DNA from: Mycolicibacter virginiensis
Lineage (GTDB): Bacteria > Actinomycetota > Actinomycetes > Mycobacteriales > Mycobacteriaceae
Length of the DNA: 64,000 bases
Direction: 5' to 3'
NCBI RefSeq assembly: GCF_022374935.2
Contig: NZ_CP092430.2
Span: forward strand, 1,116,001 to 1,180,000
Part shown: positions 12,514 through 21,613 of the stretch, piece by piece
Numbering within the stretch: the stretch's first letter is position 1
Layout: every line of letters begins with the position of its first letter
The notes under the pieces: generated by a model
Database searches by the model: none
Told to the model about the DNA's origin: nothing
Seen by the model: only the letters and a program-made list of their open reading frames with translations
Translations under genes and position numbers: made by a program

Positions 12514-13407
12514 ATGACCGTCGTCCTGGTCGACCCCCGCCGGCCCTCGCTTGTCCCGGTCGAAGCCCTCGCGCTGCTCGCCGGTGAGATCGTCTACACC
12601 GAGGAACTACCGATCGTGGTGCCGTGGTCGTTGCCGGCGGCACGATCGGTGCTCTCCGGCGTTGAAGCCCCGGTGCTGCTGTCTTCGGACCGCAACCATC
12701 CCGACGTGGTCGCTCGCCTGGAGGCCGGGGAGGCGCTGATCGCGGTGCCGGACGCGCCACCGGGGGAGCGGCTGATCGACGCGGTCGCGATCATGGACCG
12801 GCTGCGCACTACCGGCCCGTGGGAGAGCGAGCAGACCCACGACTCGCTGCGCCGGTTTCTGCTTGAGGAGACCTACGAACTGTTCGACGCGGTCCGCAGC
12901 GGCGATGCCGACGAACTGTGCGCGGAGCTCGGCGACGTGCTCCTGCAGGTGCTGTTCCACGCCCGCATCGCGGAGGATGCGCTGGAGAACGCGTTCGGTA
13001 TCGACGACGTCGCGGATTCACTGCTGCGCAAGCTGAGCAATCGGGCGCCCGCGGTGCTCGCCGGCGAGGAGATCTCACTGGCCGAGCAGGTGGCGCAGTG
13101 GGAAGAGCGCAAAGCTCTAGAGAAAGCAGCGATCAAGCTCAGGGAATCGATTCTCGACGATGTGCCGACCGCGCAGCCGGCCTTGGCATTGGCTCAAAAG
13201 GTGCTGCAACGGCTCGCCCGCGCCGGCGTGCCGGCAGATCTGATCCCCGAGACGGTCACCACCGTCACGGTGGCCGCCGACATCGATGCCGAAAACGACT
13301 TGCGGGCAGCGGTTTTGGAACTCATGGACACCGTCCGGGCGGTGGAAAGGGCGGTCATCGGCGAGCCCACCGAAGAGCAGTGGCGCGCCCACTGGCCGCA
13401 GCCCTAG
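12514..13407 (+). CDS. mazG: Nucleoside triphosphate pyrophosphohydrolase MazG
   Basis: Hydrolyses NTPs, including oxidised dNTPs in mycobacteria, to NMP and PPi. The MazG fold is clear at residues about 105-200: LRRFLLEETYELFDAV supplies the metal-binding Glu residues and CAELGDVLLQVLFHA the second ExxD helix. About 100 residues precede it, as in mycobacterial MazG, and a C-terminal helical segment completes 297 residues. ATG 12514 follows the mfd stop by five bases, so the two are co-transcribed and both serve genome maintenance. Confidence 0.93.
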   Translation: MTVVLVDPRRPSLVPVEALALLAGEIVYTEELPIVVPWSLPAARSVLSGVEAPVLLSSDRNHPDVVARLEAGEALIAVPDAPPGERLIDAVAIMDRLRTTGPWESEQTHDSLRRFLLEETYELFDAVRSGDADELCAELGDVLLQVLFHARIAEDALENAFGIDDVADSLLRKLSNRAPAVLAGEEISLAEQVAQWEERKALEKAAIKLRESILDDVPTAQPALALAQKVLQRLARAGVPADLIPETVTTVTVAADIDAENDLRAAVLELMDTVRAVERAVIGEPTEEQWRAHWPQP

Positions 13408-13458
13408 CCTCCCGCTCGGGCCGGCCGGTCTCCTCAGCCGTCACTTTGGTCGCGGCTA

Positions 13459-13811
13459 CCGAGGGTATGGAGATGTGCCCGCCTGTGAGCGACAACCCGG
13501 TATTTCCGCAGGTGGCTGTGCGTTCCGGTATTCACGAACGTCACTGTCATCTCAAAATCCCCCAATGTCACGCTTTTGCCGCGGGCTCAGGGGTGCCCGC
13601 GTCGTAGCGACAATGGCGATGACGGTGTGCGTGGGAGCCCTGATTGTCGCTGTTAGGTGGGGCGCCCCGCCCCTCAGCGACAATCCGCGGGCGGATGGGA
13701 TACGCGGGGAACCTGGTGCAGATGGGGCGCGAGCTAAGGCGCCTTTCCGACGCCCACCTGGGCCTTTGTATGTCCTGTCGCTCACAGGCGGGCACATCTC
13801 CATACCCTCGG
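13459..13811. repeat. MITE-like element with perfect 36-bp terminal inverted repeats
   Basis: Positions 13459-13494 and 13776-13811 are exact inverted copies over 36 bases (left copy begins CCGAGGGTATGG). The 280 bases between them have no convincing gene. They hold further inverted AGCGACAAT/ATTGTCGCT motifs and the palindrome GGGGCGCCCC. The same AGCGACA core occurs at the inner edge of both terminal arms. No target-site duplication is obvious. It fills most of the gap between mazG and the PPE gene. Confidence 0.75.
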
Positions 13812-13867
13812 GAGCCGAGACAGGTGAGGCGGGTGGGGCTCCAACCGTCAAGGCTCGACCGACTGTG

Positions 13868-15394
13868 TTAGCGCTGCGAGTCAGAGACCTCGCCCCAACT
13901 GCCCGGCAGCATCGGGACCCGCGGCTCGGTGTCGAGACCCTCGCCGCTGAGCACAGCGATCCCGGAAGCCTGACGGCTGGTCCCGGCCGCGGTGCCGGCG
14001 AAGCCCAGCGGGCCGGCACCGGAATCCGAGGCGCTGGCCGCGCCCGCCGGTCCATCCCACTCCGGCGTCACACCGATATTCATATCCATGTATTCGTCGC
14101 CGAACCCGCGCTGCTTGGCGCGCTGCCGCTGCCGGCGCTTGGCGGCCAGTGCCTGCGCCGTGGCTTCGCCGGGGGCGCCCTGGCTCTCCGACGCCTCTTC
14201 GTCGGCACTGCGGGAACGCCGCGCACCGCTGGAGCTTCGCGCCGACGAGGAGACACCGCTCACCAGGTACAGGCAAGAGGTCGGCCCGAATCCGACGCCC
14301 GGTCCGCCCCCAGCCCCGCCGCCGGCCGGCATGCCGGCACCCGCAGTGGCCGGAGCAGTGGGGCCGGCGGAGGAGATCGGATCCGCGCAGGCGCACGCCT
14401 CGGCTCCCGCGGGCACCGGGGCAGCCGCGGCGACCGGAGCGCCGACACTGCCGCCCACCGGCATCGGCGGGGTCGGCTCGACCGGCTGGTCGAGCCCGAC
14501 CGCACCGATCGCGCCCAGCGCGCCGAGCCCGGCGGCCGCGGCGAGGGCGGGCGCCGCGGCCATCACGATCGGGATCGCCATCATTACTGCCATCTGGCCC
14601 AGCGGCCACAACAGCATCAGGGTGTGAAAGGTGAACCAGCCCAGGGCCCCGGCCAGAATCGGGGACATCCCCGGGATCCCCAGCAGCATCTGGGTGACCG
14701 AGCTGGCAAACGGAAACGCCTCGATCGGATATCCGTCGACACCCAACTGCGCCCACAACCACTTGGCGATCGGGTCCGCAAAACCCATGTTGAACTGCGT
14801 GATCAGGTCCTTGAGCTGCTGTTCCCAACTGGGGGCGGCAGCGGCCTCGGCAGCCCCCGGGGCCACGATCGGCGGCGCGGGCGTCGGAGCCGGAACCGAG
14901 GCCAGCGCCGCTCCCGCGACGCTCTGGTAGACGGTCATCATCTCCGCGGCCTGCACCCACATGCGGGCGTAATCGGCTTCGTTCAGCGCGATCGGGACGG
15001 TGTTGATGCCGAAGAAGTTCGTCGCCACCAGCGTGGCGTGCACCGCGTGATTGGTGGCCAGCTCTGCCAGGGTGGGCATACCGGCCAGCGCGGCGGTGTA
15101 GGCCGCGGCCGCGGTCTGGTGCAGGCCGGCAGCGGCGGTGCTCTTGGCGGCGCTCTCGGCCAGCCAGCTCAGATAGGGGGCGTGCGCGGCCGCGTACTGC
15201 TGGGCGCTGGGGCCCTGCCAGGCGCCCTGCACTCCGGCCAGTACCGCGTCGAGTTCGGCGGCCACCTCGGCGTATTCCGCGCTCATCGCCGAGTACGCCG
15301 ACGCCGACTCCAGCAGCGGACCGGGTCCGGGACCGGCGCTCAGCAGCGCCGAATGCACCTCCGGCGGCGACGCCAGCCAGACCGGTGCGGTCAT
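13868..15394 (-). CDS. PPE protein, PPE-PPW subfamily (PPE2-like)
   Basis: Exported type VII secretion substrate family. The N-terminal PPE domain (about 170 residues) begins TAPVWLASPPEVHS, with the PPE triplet near residue 10 and WQG in the WxG position. A long hydrophobic Ala/Pro-rich middle follows. The C-terminus shows the PPW-subfamily marks GFAGT and PxxPxxW (PMLPGSW), plus a basic stretch KRRQRQRAKQRG like the nuclear-localisation-type motif described for M. tuberculosis PPE2. ATG 15394 gives 508 residues; an upstream in-frame start at 15412 is less likely. No PE partner is adjacent. It diverges from the anti-sigma/sigC frame. Confidence 0.85.
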   Translation of the reverse strand: MTAPVWLASPPEVHSALLSAGPGPGPLLESASAYSAMSAEYAEVAAELDAVLAGVQGAWQGPSAQQYAAAHAPYLSWLAESAAKSTAAAGLHQTAAAAYTAALAGMPTLAELATNHAVHATLVATNFFGINTVPIALNEADYARMWVQAAEMMTVYQSVAGAALASVPAPTPAPPIVAPGAAEAAAAPSWEQQLKDLITQFNMGFADPIAKWLWAQLGVDGYPIEAFPFASSVTQMLLGIPGMSPILAGALGWFTFHTLMLLWPLGQMAVMMAIPIVMAAAPALAAAAGLGALGAIGAVGLDQPVEPTPPMPVGGSVGAPVAAAAPVPAGAEACACADPISSAGPTAPATAGAGMPAGGGAGGGPGVGFGPTSCLYLVSGVSSSARSSSGARRSRSADEEASESQGAPGEATAQALAAKRRQRQRAKQRGFGDEYMDMNIGVTPEWDGPAGAASASDSGAGPLGFAGTAAGTSRQASGIAVLSGEGLDTEPRVPMLPGSWGEVSDSQR

Positions 15395-15499
15395 CGAACA
15401 CCTCTTCCTCACGCTTGGTGATCTTCAAGTCGTCAATCAGTAGTCGCGTGGTGGGGCGATTCGGTTCCTTGGGAATGCCCCTTTGTTTCCAAGCGCCGA

Positions 15500-16906
15500 A
15501 TGAGCGACTATGGCGGCATGCGGTGCGAGGTAGTGCGCGAGACCCTGTCGTCGCTGCTCGACGGCGAGCAGCAGGAGCTGCCGGCGCAGCAGGTCGATGC
15601 GCACTTGGCGTCATGCCGCAGCTGCCGGCGCTGGCTGGTCGGCGCTGCCGCCCAGGCCCGCCGGCTCACTGACCTCAACACCGACACCGAGATCGACGCA
15701 GGTCCCGACCTGGCCGCCCAGATTCTGGCGGCCGCAGGGGTGACATCGGTCACCGCCGAGAATCCCGACGACAGCCTCTGGTCGCGGTGGGGATTTCGAC
15801 GCCCGGCGCTGGTTGCCGTCGGGGTGCTCCAGGTGGGGATGGCGGCCATCCAGATCGCCGGCGTGGACTTCGGCATGGTGTCGGCGCACGGACACGGGCA
15901 CCCTGCTGCCACCGGCGCACATTTGCTGCATGAGTCCACGGCGTGGTTGTTGGCGCTCGGCGGGGCGATGATCGCCGCCGGGGTCTGGCCGTCCGTGGCG
16001 GCCGGCGTTGCCGCGATCGCCGGGGTATATGCCCTGGCATTGGGCGGCTATGTAGCTGTCGACGCCTACCACGGTCAGGTGACGGCGGCTCGTATCGCCA
16101 GCCACCTGCCGGTGCTGATCGGCTTGGCGTTCGCTTTGCTGGTGGCGCGGCAACGCATCGGTGACGCAGGCCCGCGCCCGGCCCGGTGGGACACCGAGGG
16201 CGCCACTGGCGGGGCCGCCCCGGCGGCGGCCGCCGGTCGCGGTCGCCGGCGTCATCTGCGGTCGGTCAACCACGCTGACAGCTCTACGACCATGCGTCGT
16301 AATAGCGCCGCGACCCCCGGTCTAAGGTTGACGTTCATGGCGGGAGCTGACCGGGTCCAAGGCGACTCTGACGATGCTGTCACCGCCCTCGCCGTTGCCG
16401 CCGCGGCCGGCGATGCCCGTGCCCTGGAGGCCTTCATCAAGGCCACTCAGCACGACGTCTGGCGATTCGTGGCCTACCTGTTCGACGGTGTCAGTGCTGA
16501 CGACCTGACCCAGGAGACCTTCCTACGGGCGATCGGCGCGATCCCGCGGTTCGCCGGCCGTTCCAGTGCCCGGACCTGGCTGCTGGCCATCGCGCGGCGG
16601 GTGGTGGCCGACCACATTCGCTACCTCAAGGCGCGTCCGCGCACCGCACCGGGCGTCGACCCCGAACTGCTGCTGGACCGCGACCGGCCCGCCCGCGGTT
16701 TCGAGGACGTGGTCGAGGTGACCCAGTTGATCGCCGGTCTGTCGCCCGATCAGCGCGAAGCGCTGCTGCTGACCCAGCTGTTCGGGCTGTCCTACTCCGA
16801 CGCCGCGGCGGTCTGCGACTGCCCGGTCGGCACCATCCGGTCTCGGGTCGCGCGCGCACGTGACGCGCTGCTGGCTGATCCGGAACGCGGTGAGCTGACC
16901 GGTTAG
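15500..16906 (+). CDS. Membrane zinc-finger anti-sigma-like domain in frame with SigC
   Basis: A single uninterrupted frame of 468 codons. Residues about 1-55 form an anti-sigma zinc finger with the ZAS signature HLASCRSC. About four hydrophobic segments lie between residues 100 and 225, then a basic linker, then from residue 280 a complete ECF sigma factor. The fusion would place a sigma factor on the C-terminal side of its possible membrane inhibitor. Alternatively the regulator is made to the common stop only when read through, and sigC is translated from its own ATG at 16337. No in-frame stop separates the parts, so the sequence itself does not decide. Confidence 0.6.
   Translation: MSDYGGMRCEVVRETLSSLLDGEQQELPAQQVDAHLASCRSCRRWLVGAAAQARRLTDLNTDTEIDAGPDLAAQILAAAGVTSVTAENPDDSLWSRWGFRRPALVAVGVLQVGMAAIQIAGVDFGMVSAHGHGHPAATGAHLLHESTAWLLALGGAMIAAGVWPSVAAGVAAIAGVYALALGGYVAVDAYHGQVTAARIASHLPVLIGLAFALLVARQRIGDAGPRPARWDTEGATGGAAPAAAAGRGRRRHLRSVNHADSSTTMRRNSAATPGLRLTFMAGADRVQGDSDDAVTALAVAAAAGDARALEAFIKATQHDVWRFVAYLFDGVSADDLTQETFLRAIGAIPRFAGRSSARTWLLAIARRVVADHIRYLKARPRTAPGVDPELLLDRDRPARGFEDVVEVTQLIAGLSPDQREALLLTQLFGLSYSDAAAVCDCPVGTIRSRVARARDALLADPERGELTG
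16323..16328 (+). promoter_or_regulatory. Candidate -10 element for leaderless sigC mRNA
   Basis: TAAGGT fits the mycobacterial TANNNT -10 pattern and ends eight bases before the sigC ATG at 16337, the spacing expected when transcription starts at the initiation codon. No -35 was recognised. Confidence 0.4.
16337..16906 (+). CDS. sigC: ECF RNA polymerase sigma factor SigC
   Basis: Extracytoplasmic-function sigma factor of about 189 residues from the internal ATG. Region 2 covers residues about 25-95, with [37 protein letters not shown] and [17 protein letters not shown]. Region 4 lies at about 130-185, ending [19 protein letters not shown]. These segments match M. tuberculosis SigC closely as I recall it. 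Its position between mazG and lpqU differs from M. tuberculosis, where sigC lies elsewhere. It shares frame and stop with the upstream membrane anti-sigma-like domain. Confidence 0.85.
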   Translation: MAGADRVQGDSDDAVTALAVAAAAGDARALEAFIKATQHDVWRFVAYLFDGVSADDLTQETFLRAIGAIPRFAGRSSARTWLLAIARRVVADHIRYLKARPRTAPGVDPELLLDRDRPARGFEDVVEVTQLIAGLSPDQREALLLTQLFGLSYSDAAAVCDCPVGTIRSRVARARDALLADPERGELTG

Positions 16907-16908
16907 TC

Positions 16909-16955
16909 GGCGGTTTAGCGAGGCTCGACGCAGGAGAGCCGACGCTGGAACCGCC
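16909..16955 (+). terminator. Nested hairpin after sigC, possible terminator
   Basis: Outer arms GGCGGTT (16909-16915) and AACCGCC (16949-16955) enclose inner arms GGCTC (16922-16926) and GAGCC (16936-16940). It begins two bases after the sigC stop. There is no T-run, so the assignment is tentative. Confidence 0.35.
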
Positions 16956-17096
16956 GTATAGACTCGGCTGAATTCGCGCTGGCAGAGCCGGTTTTTGCGG
17001 CACACGCGGGCGGAACGGGCGGTCGGTGGTGCCTCGCTCATGGCCTAGTCATGGAACGATGGACGCAAAACCATAGCTTCGAGGTTGGGGAGAGCG

Positions 17097-17831
17097 GTGT
17101 CGGCGCTACGTTGGCTGCGGACGGCCGCCGTCGTCGGCGCGACGGCCGTACTGCTGGCATCCAGTTGCAGCTGGCAGCTCGGTAATCCCATCCCGCAGGG
17201 CGTGCCACCGCCCCCCGGAGACCCGGTCCCGCCGGTCAGTACCGACGTCGCCTCGGGCCGGCCCGCCGACCAGCTCTATCAATGGGCCGCGGAGCGTGCC
17301 CCGATGCTCGGCATCCCCATCACCGCACTGGAGGCCTACGCCTACGCCGCGCGGGTCGCGGAGGTGGAGAACCCCAACTGTCATCTGGGCTGGACCACAC
17401 TGGCTGGCATCGGCCAGATCGAGAGTCATCACGGCCACTACAACAACGCCACGGTGGCACGTAACGGAGACGTGCGGCCCAAGATCCGCGGGGTCCGGCT
17501 CGACGGCTCCGGAGGCAATCTGCACATCGTCGAGGACCTGCAACCGGACCTGGCCGACGACGACGGCGTGGTCCGCGCGATGGGCCCCATGCAGTTCATC
17601 CCGGAGACCTGGCGGCTCTACGGGGTCGACGCCAACAACGACGGCGTAGTCAGCCCCGACAACATCGACGACGCCGCCCTGTCGGCAGCCGGCTATCTGT
17701 GCTGGCGCGGCAAGGACCTGGCCACTCCCAAGGGCTGGATGACGGCGTTGATGGCCTACAACGAGTCGGAGATCTACGCCCGCGCAGTCCGGGATTGGGC
17801 CGCCGCGTACGCGGCCGGTCGCCCGCTGTAG
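17097..17831 (+). CDS. lpqU: Lipoprotein LpqU, lytic-transglycosylase fold
   Basis: Predicted membrane-anchored peptidoglycan lytic transglycosylase. The signal peptide ends in lipobox LLASSC, followed by a Pro-rich linker. The transglycosylase-like domain shows GIGQIESHHGHYN with a candidate catalytic Glu near residue 108, GPMQFIPETW near 168, and AAGYLC and ALMAYNESE in the C-terminal half, matching the SLT fold pattern. GTG 17097 follows GGGGAGA; a TTG at 17085 in frame is less likely. Position before eno matches M. tuberculosis Rv1022. Enzyme activity is inferred from motifs. Confidence 0.88.
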   Translation: MSALRWLRTAAVVGATAVLLASSCSWQLGNPIPQGVPPPPGDPVPPVSTDVASGRPADQLYQWAAERAPMLGIPITALEAYAYAARVAEVENPNCHLGWTTLAGIGQIESHHGHYNNATVARNGDVRPKIRGVRLDGSGGNLHIVEDLQPDLADDDGVVRAMGPMQFIPETWRLYGVDANNDGVVSPDNIDDAALSAAGYLCWRGKDLATPKGWMTALMAYNESEIYARAVRDWAAAYAAGRPL

Positions 17832-17851
17832 TGGTGTCCGGTACGGAGTAA

Positions 17852-19219
<1,368 letters not shown>

Positions 19220-19237
19220 CCGCCAGGGGCCGCTGCC

Positions 19238-19882
19238 ATGTCCGATCCGAAACGGCCTGACGCCAAGCGGCGTGCCGCGACGTCGCGGCCGGGACGGGGC
19301 GGGGAGAACGGACGTGCGCACCCGCGCCGGACTCCGCCGGTACGGCGGGGGGCCGGCGCGGCGCGGACCCCACCGCCGTCACCGGCCGGTGCGGTCAAAC
19401 GAGCCATCGCAGCGGCGGCCGAGCAGAGCTCGGAGCTGCGGGTCGGCTTCACCGCCCGGCGGGCGGTGATCCTGGCCGCGGTGATGTGCGTCCTCACGCT
19501 GACCGTCGCCGGGCCGGTCCGTACGTTCTTCGCCCAACACGCGGAGATGAAACAGCAGTCCCAATTGGAGACCACCCTGCACCGCCAGATCACCGATCTA
19601 CAGCAACAGAAGGCCAACTTGGACGACCCCGCGCACATCCGGGCGCAGGCCCGTCAGCGGCTCGGTTTTGTCATGCCCGGCGAGATCCCGTATCAGGTCC
19701 AGCTGCCCGCGCCGGCCGAGGTGCCGGGCGAGCCGGGTGCCGAACCCCTGGCCGCGCCCAGCGGGGATCCCTGGTACACCGCGCTGTGGCACACCATCGC
19801 CGACGCGCCGCACCCTCCTCCGCCGCCGCCGGTACCGCCGTGGGTTCCGGTTCCGCCCGCACCGGTGGTGCCCGTTGGTTGA
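19238..19882 (+). CDS. ftsB: FtsB/DivIC-type septum formation protein (Rv1024-like)
   Basis: Divisome protein that with FtsQ and FtsL links early and late septation steps. A basic Pro/Arg-rich cytoplasmic N-terminus of about 70 residues precedes one transmembrane helix (VILAAVMCVLTLTVAGPV). A coiled coil follows (QHAEMKQQSQLETTLHRQI region), then the DivIC signature IRAQARQRLGFVMPGE and a Pro-rich extracytoplasmic tail. Length 214. It sits between eno and the DUF501 gene, whose start overlaps its last codons. Confidence 0.9.
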   Translation: MSDPKRPDAKRRAATSRPGRGGENGRAHPRRTPPVRRGAGAARTPPPSPAGAVKRAIAAAAEQSSELRVGFTARRAVILAAVMCVLTLTVAGPVRTFFAQHAEMKQQSQLETTLHRQITDLQQQKANLDDPAHIRAQARQRLGFVMPGEIPYQVQLPAPAEVPGEPGAEPLAAPSGDPWYTALWHTIADAPHPPPPPPVPPWVPVPPAPVVPVG

Positions 19883-20366
19883 TACCGCCGACCTGGACGC
19901 GGTGGGCCGGCAGCTGGGCCGAGAGCCGCGCGGTGTCCTGGAGATCTCCTATCGGTGCCCCAATGGCGAACCCGCCGTGGTCAAGACGGCCCCGAAGCTG
20001 CCGGACGGAACACCGTTTCCCACCCTGTACTACCTGACGCACCCGGCGCTGACCGCCGCGGCCAGCCGGTTGGAGTCGTCGGGCTTGATGGCCGACATGA
20101 CCGAGCGACTGCGGCACGATCCCCAACTCGCCGCCGGCTACCGGGCCGCTCACGAGTCCTATCTCGCCGAGCGGGATGCGATCGAAACGCTGGGAACCAC
20201 ATTCACCGGCGGGGGCATGCCGGATCGGGTGAAATGCCTGCACGTGCTGATGGCGCATTCCCTGGCCAAGGGCCGCGGCGTCAACCCGTTCGGTGACGAG
20301 GCGCTGGCCATCCTGGCCGCCGAGCCGGCGATGGCGGGGATTCTCCGGCCCCAGGACTGGCTGTGA
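19875..20366 (+). CDS. DUF501 protein (Rv1025-like)
   Basis: Conserved actinobacterial cytoplasmic protein of unknown function. The DUF501 domain fills the protein: VGRQLGREPRGV, YRCPNGEPAVVKTAP, PFPTLYYLTHP and C-terminal VKCLHVLMAHSLAKGRGVNPFGDEA, with conserved Cys and His in VKCLH. No ATG fits, so I use TTG 19875, which overlaps the ftsB stop by eight bases; the start is uncertain. Its stop overlaps the ppx GTG. The run ftsB-DUF501-ppx is conserved in mycobacteria. Confidence 0.85.
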   Translation: MVDTADLDAVGRQLGREPRGVLEISYRCPNGEPAVVKTAPKLPDGTPFPTLYYLTHPALTAAASRLESSGLMADMTERLRHDPQLAAGYRAAHESYLAERDAIETLGTTFTGGGMPDRVKCLHVLMAHSLAKGRGVNPFGDEALAILAAEPAMAGILRPQDWL

Positions 20367-21307
20367 CTCGCCTCGCGGGAATCGACTGCGGCACCAACTC
20401 GATTCGGCTGTTGATCGCTGAGCCGGTCGACGGCCGACTGCGCGACATCCACCGGGAGATGCGCGTCGTCCGGTTGGGGGAGGGCGTCGACGCGATCGGG
20501 AAATTTGCCCCCGAGGCGCTCGAGCGTACCCGTGCGGCGTTGGCCGACTACGCCGAGTTGCTGGTGGCACACGGTGTTTCACGCGTGCGGATGGTGGCGA
20601 CCTCGGCCACCCGCGACGCGGCCAACCGTGACGTGTTCTTCGACATGACCGCGCAGGTACTGGGAAGCGCCGTTGCGGGGGCGGTCGCCGAGGTGATCAC
20701 GGGCCAGGAGGAAGCCGAGCTGTCCTTCCGCGGCGCGGTAGGCGAATTGGACAGTGCCGACGGGCCATTCGTGGTCGTCGACCTCGGGGGTGGTTCCACC
20801 GAGGTGGTGCTGGGTGATCCGGACAACGGGGTGTCGGCGAGTTACTCGGCCAACATCGGCTGTGTCCGGCTGACCGAACGCTGCCTGCACTCCGACCCGC
20901 CTACCGCCGAAGAAGTCGCCGCTGCGCGCGCGGTGGCCAGCGAGCTGCTCGGAGCGGCGGTACAGGCGGTGCCGGTGCAGCACGCCCGAACCTGGGTGGG
21001 TGTGGCGGGCACCATGACCACGCTGTCAGCCCTGGCTCACGGAATGACCGAATACGATTCGGCCGCAATACATCTGTCGCGGGTCGGCTTCGATGATCTG
21101 AGGGCGGTCTGCGATCGCCTGATCGGCATGAGCCACGCCGAACGGGCCGCGCTGGGGCCGATGCACCCCGGCCGTGTCGACGTCATCGGCGGTGGCGCGA
21201 TCGTGGTTGAGGAGCTGGCCCGCATCCTGGCTGAGAGCGCCGGAATCGCGGAGTTGGTGGTCAGCGAACACGACATCCTGGACGGCATTGTGCTGTCGAT
21301 CGCCTAA
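20363..21307 (+). CDS. ppx: Exopolyphosphatase, Ppx/GppA family (Rv1026-like)
   Basis: ASKHA-fold phosphatase that acts on polyphosphate or (p)ppGpp-type substrates. Phosphate-1 motif GIDCGTNSIRLLI is at residues 6-18, phosphate-2 motif VVDLGGGSTEVVLG near 138, adenosine-type motif GVAGTMTTLSA near 213, and DVIGGGAIV near 273. At 314 residues it is the short form without the C-terminal HD domain. Start GTG 20363 overlaps the DUF501 stop as GTGA. Confidence 0.93.
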   Translation: MTRLAGIDCGTNSIRLLIAEPVDGRLRDIHREMRVVRLGEGVDAIGKFAPEALERTRAALADYAELLVAHGVSRVRMVATSATRDAANRDVFFDMTAQVLGSAVAGAVAEVITGQEEAELSFRGAVGELDSADGPFVVVDLGGGSTEVVLGDPDNGVSASYSANIGCVRLTERCLHSDPPTAEEVAAARAVASELLGAAVQAVPVQHARTWVGVAGTMTTLSALAHGMTEYDSAAIHLSRVGFDDLRAVCDRLIGMSHAERAALGPMHPGRVDVIGGGAIVVEELARILAESAGIAELVVSEHDILDGIVLSIA

Positions 21308-21353
21308 CGATCCGCCTGCGGGCCGTAAAGGCGTAAAGGTCGCCTCCTCGAGC

Positions 21354-21404
21354 GTTAAGAAAGCGTCAACGATCTCCGTCGTGCCTGGTCGCCGGGTCTA
21401 GCTT
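21354..21404 (+). promoter_or_regulatory. Candidate kdp promoter/operator region
   Basis: GTTAAGAAAGCGTCAAC (21354-21370) is an 11-bp-period direct repeat of the type typically read by OmpR-family regulators; on the minus strand it reads TTGAC-n6-TTAAC. A TANNNT-type -10, TAGCTT, lies at 21399-21404, 40 bases before the first kdp start. KdpE is the obvious candidate regulator, but the same repeat precedes PE and DUF732 genes. Confidence 0.45.
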
Positions 21405-21443
21405 CAGGTCAGACCCGGTCGGGTTCTCGAGAACGGAGAGCAC

Positions 21444-21527
21444 GTGGCTGCCGTGGCCTACCTACTGTTGACGGCGCTGATCTTCGCCCTGCTCGGCGCG
21501 ACGCTGAAGTTGGTTGAGCGACTGTGA
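21444..21527 (+). CDS. 27-residue membrane peptide preceding kdpF
   Basis: A very short gene: GTG 21444 with GGAGAG upstream, ending TGA 21527, whose last bases overlap the kdpF GTG as GTGA. The peptide is one hydrophobic helix (AYLLLTALIFALLGATLKL) followed by VERL. The tight coupling and the Shine-Dalgarno support translation. It may be a second small Kdp-associated subunit; I know no assigned function. Confidence 0.6.
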   Translation: MAAVAYLLLTALIFALLGATLKLVERL

Positions 21528-21613
21528 ACCTCGCCAATGCCGTTGGTCTGACGCTGGCTGTCACGGTGGTGGCGCTACTGGTGGCTGCACTGCTGTTCCC
21601 GGAACGGTTCTAG
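21524..21613 (+). CDS. kdpF: K+-transporting ATPase small subunit KdpF
   Basis: A 29-residue single-helix peptide with the KdpF pattern: polar start, hydrophobic stretch AVTVVALLVAALL and the ending FPERF. KdpF stabilises the KdpABC complex in the membrane. GTG 21524 overlaps the preceding small gene by four bases and the TAG at 21611-21613 abuts the kdpA start, so the three are translated as a unit. Confidence 0.85.
   Translation: MNLANAVGLTLAVTVVALLVAALLFPERF

Noticed and set aside
13286..15421. Plus-strand open frame of 711 codons opposite the PPE-PPW gene
   Set aside because: Low-complexity Arg/Gly-rich translation, no start signal; it mirrors the codon bias of the minus-strand PPE gene.
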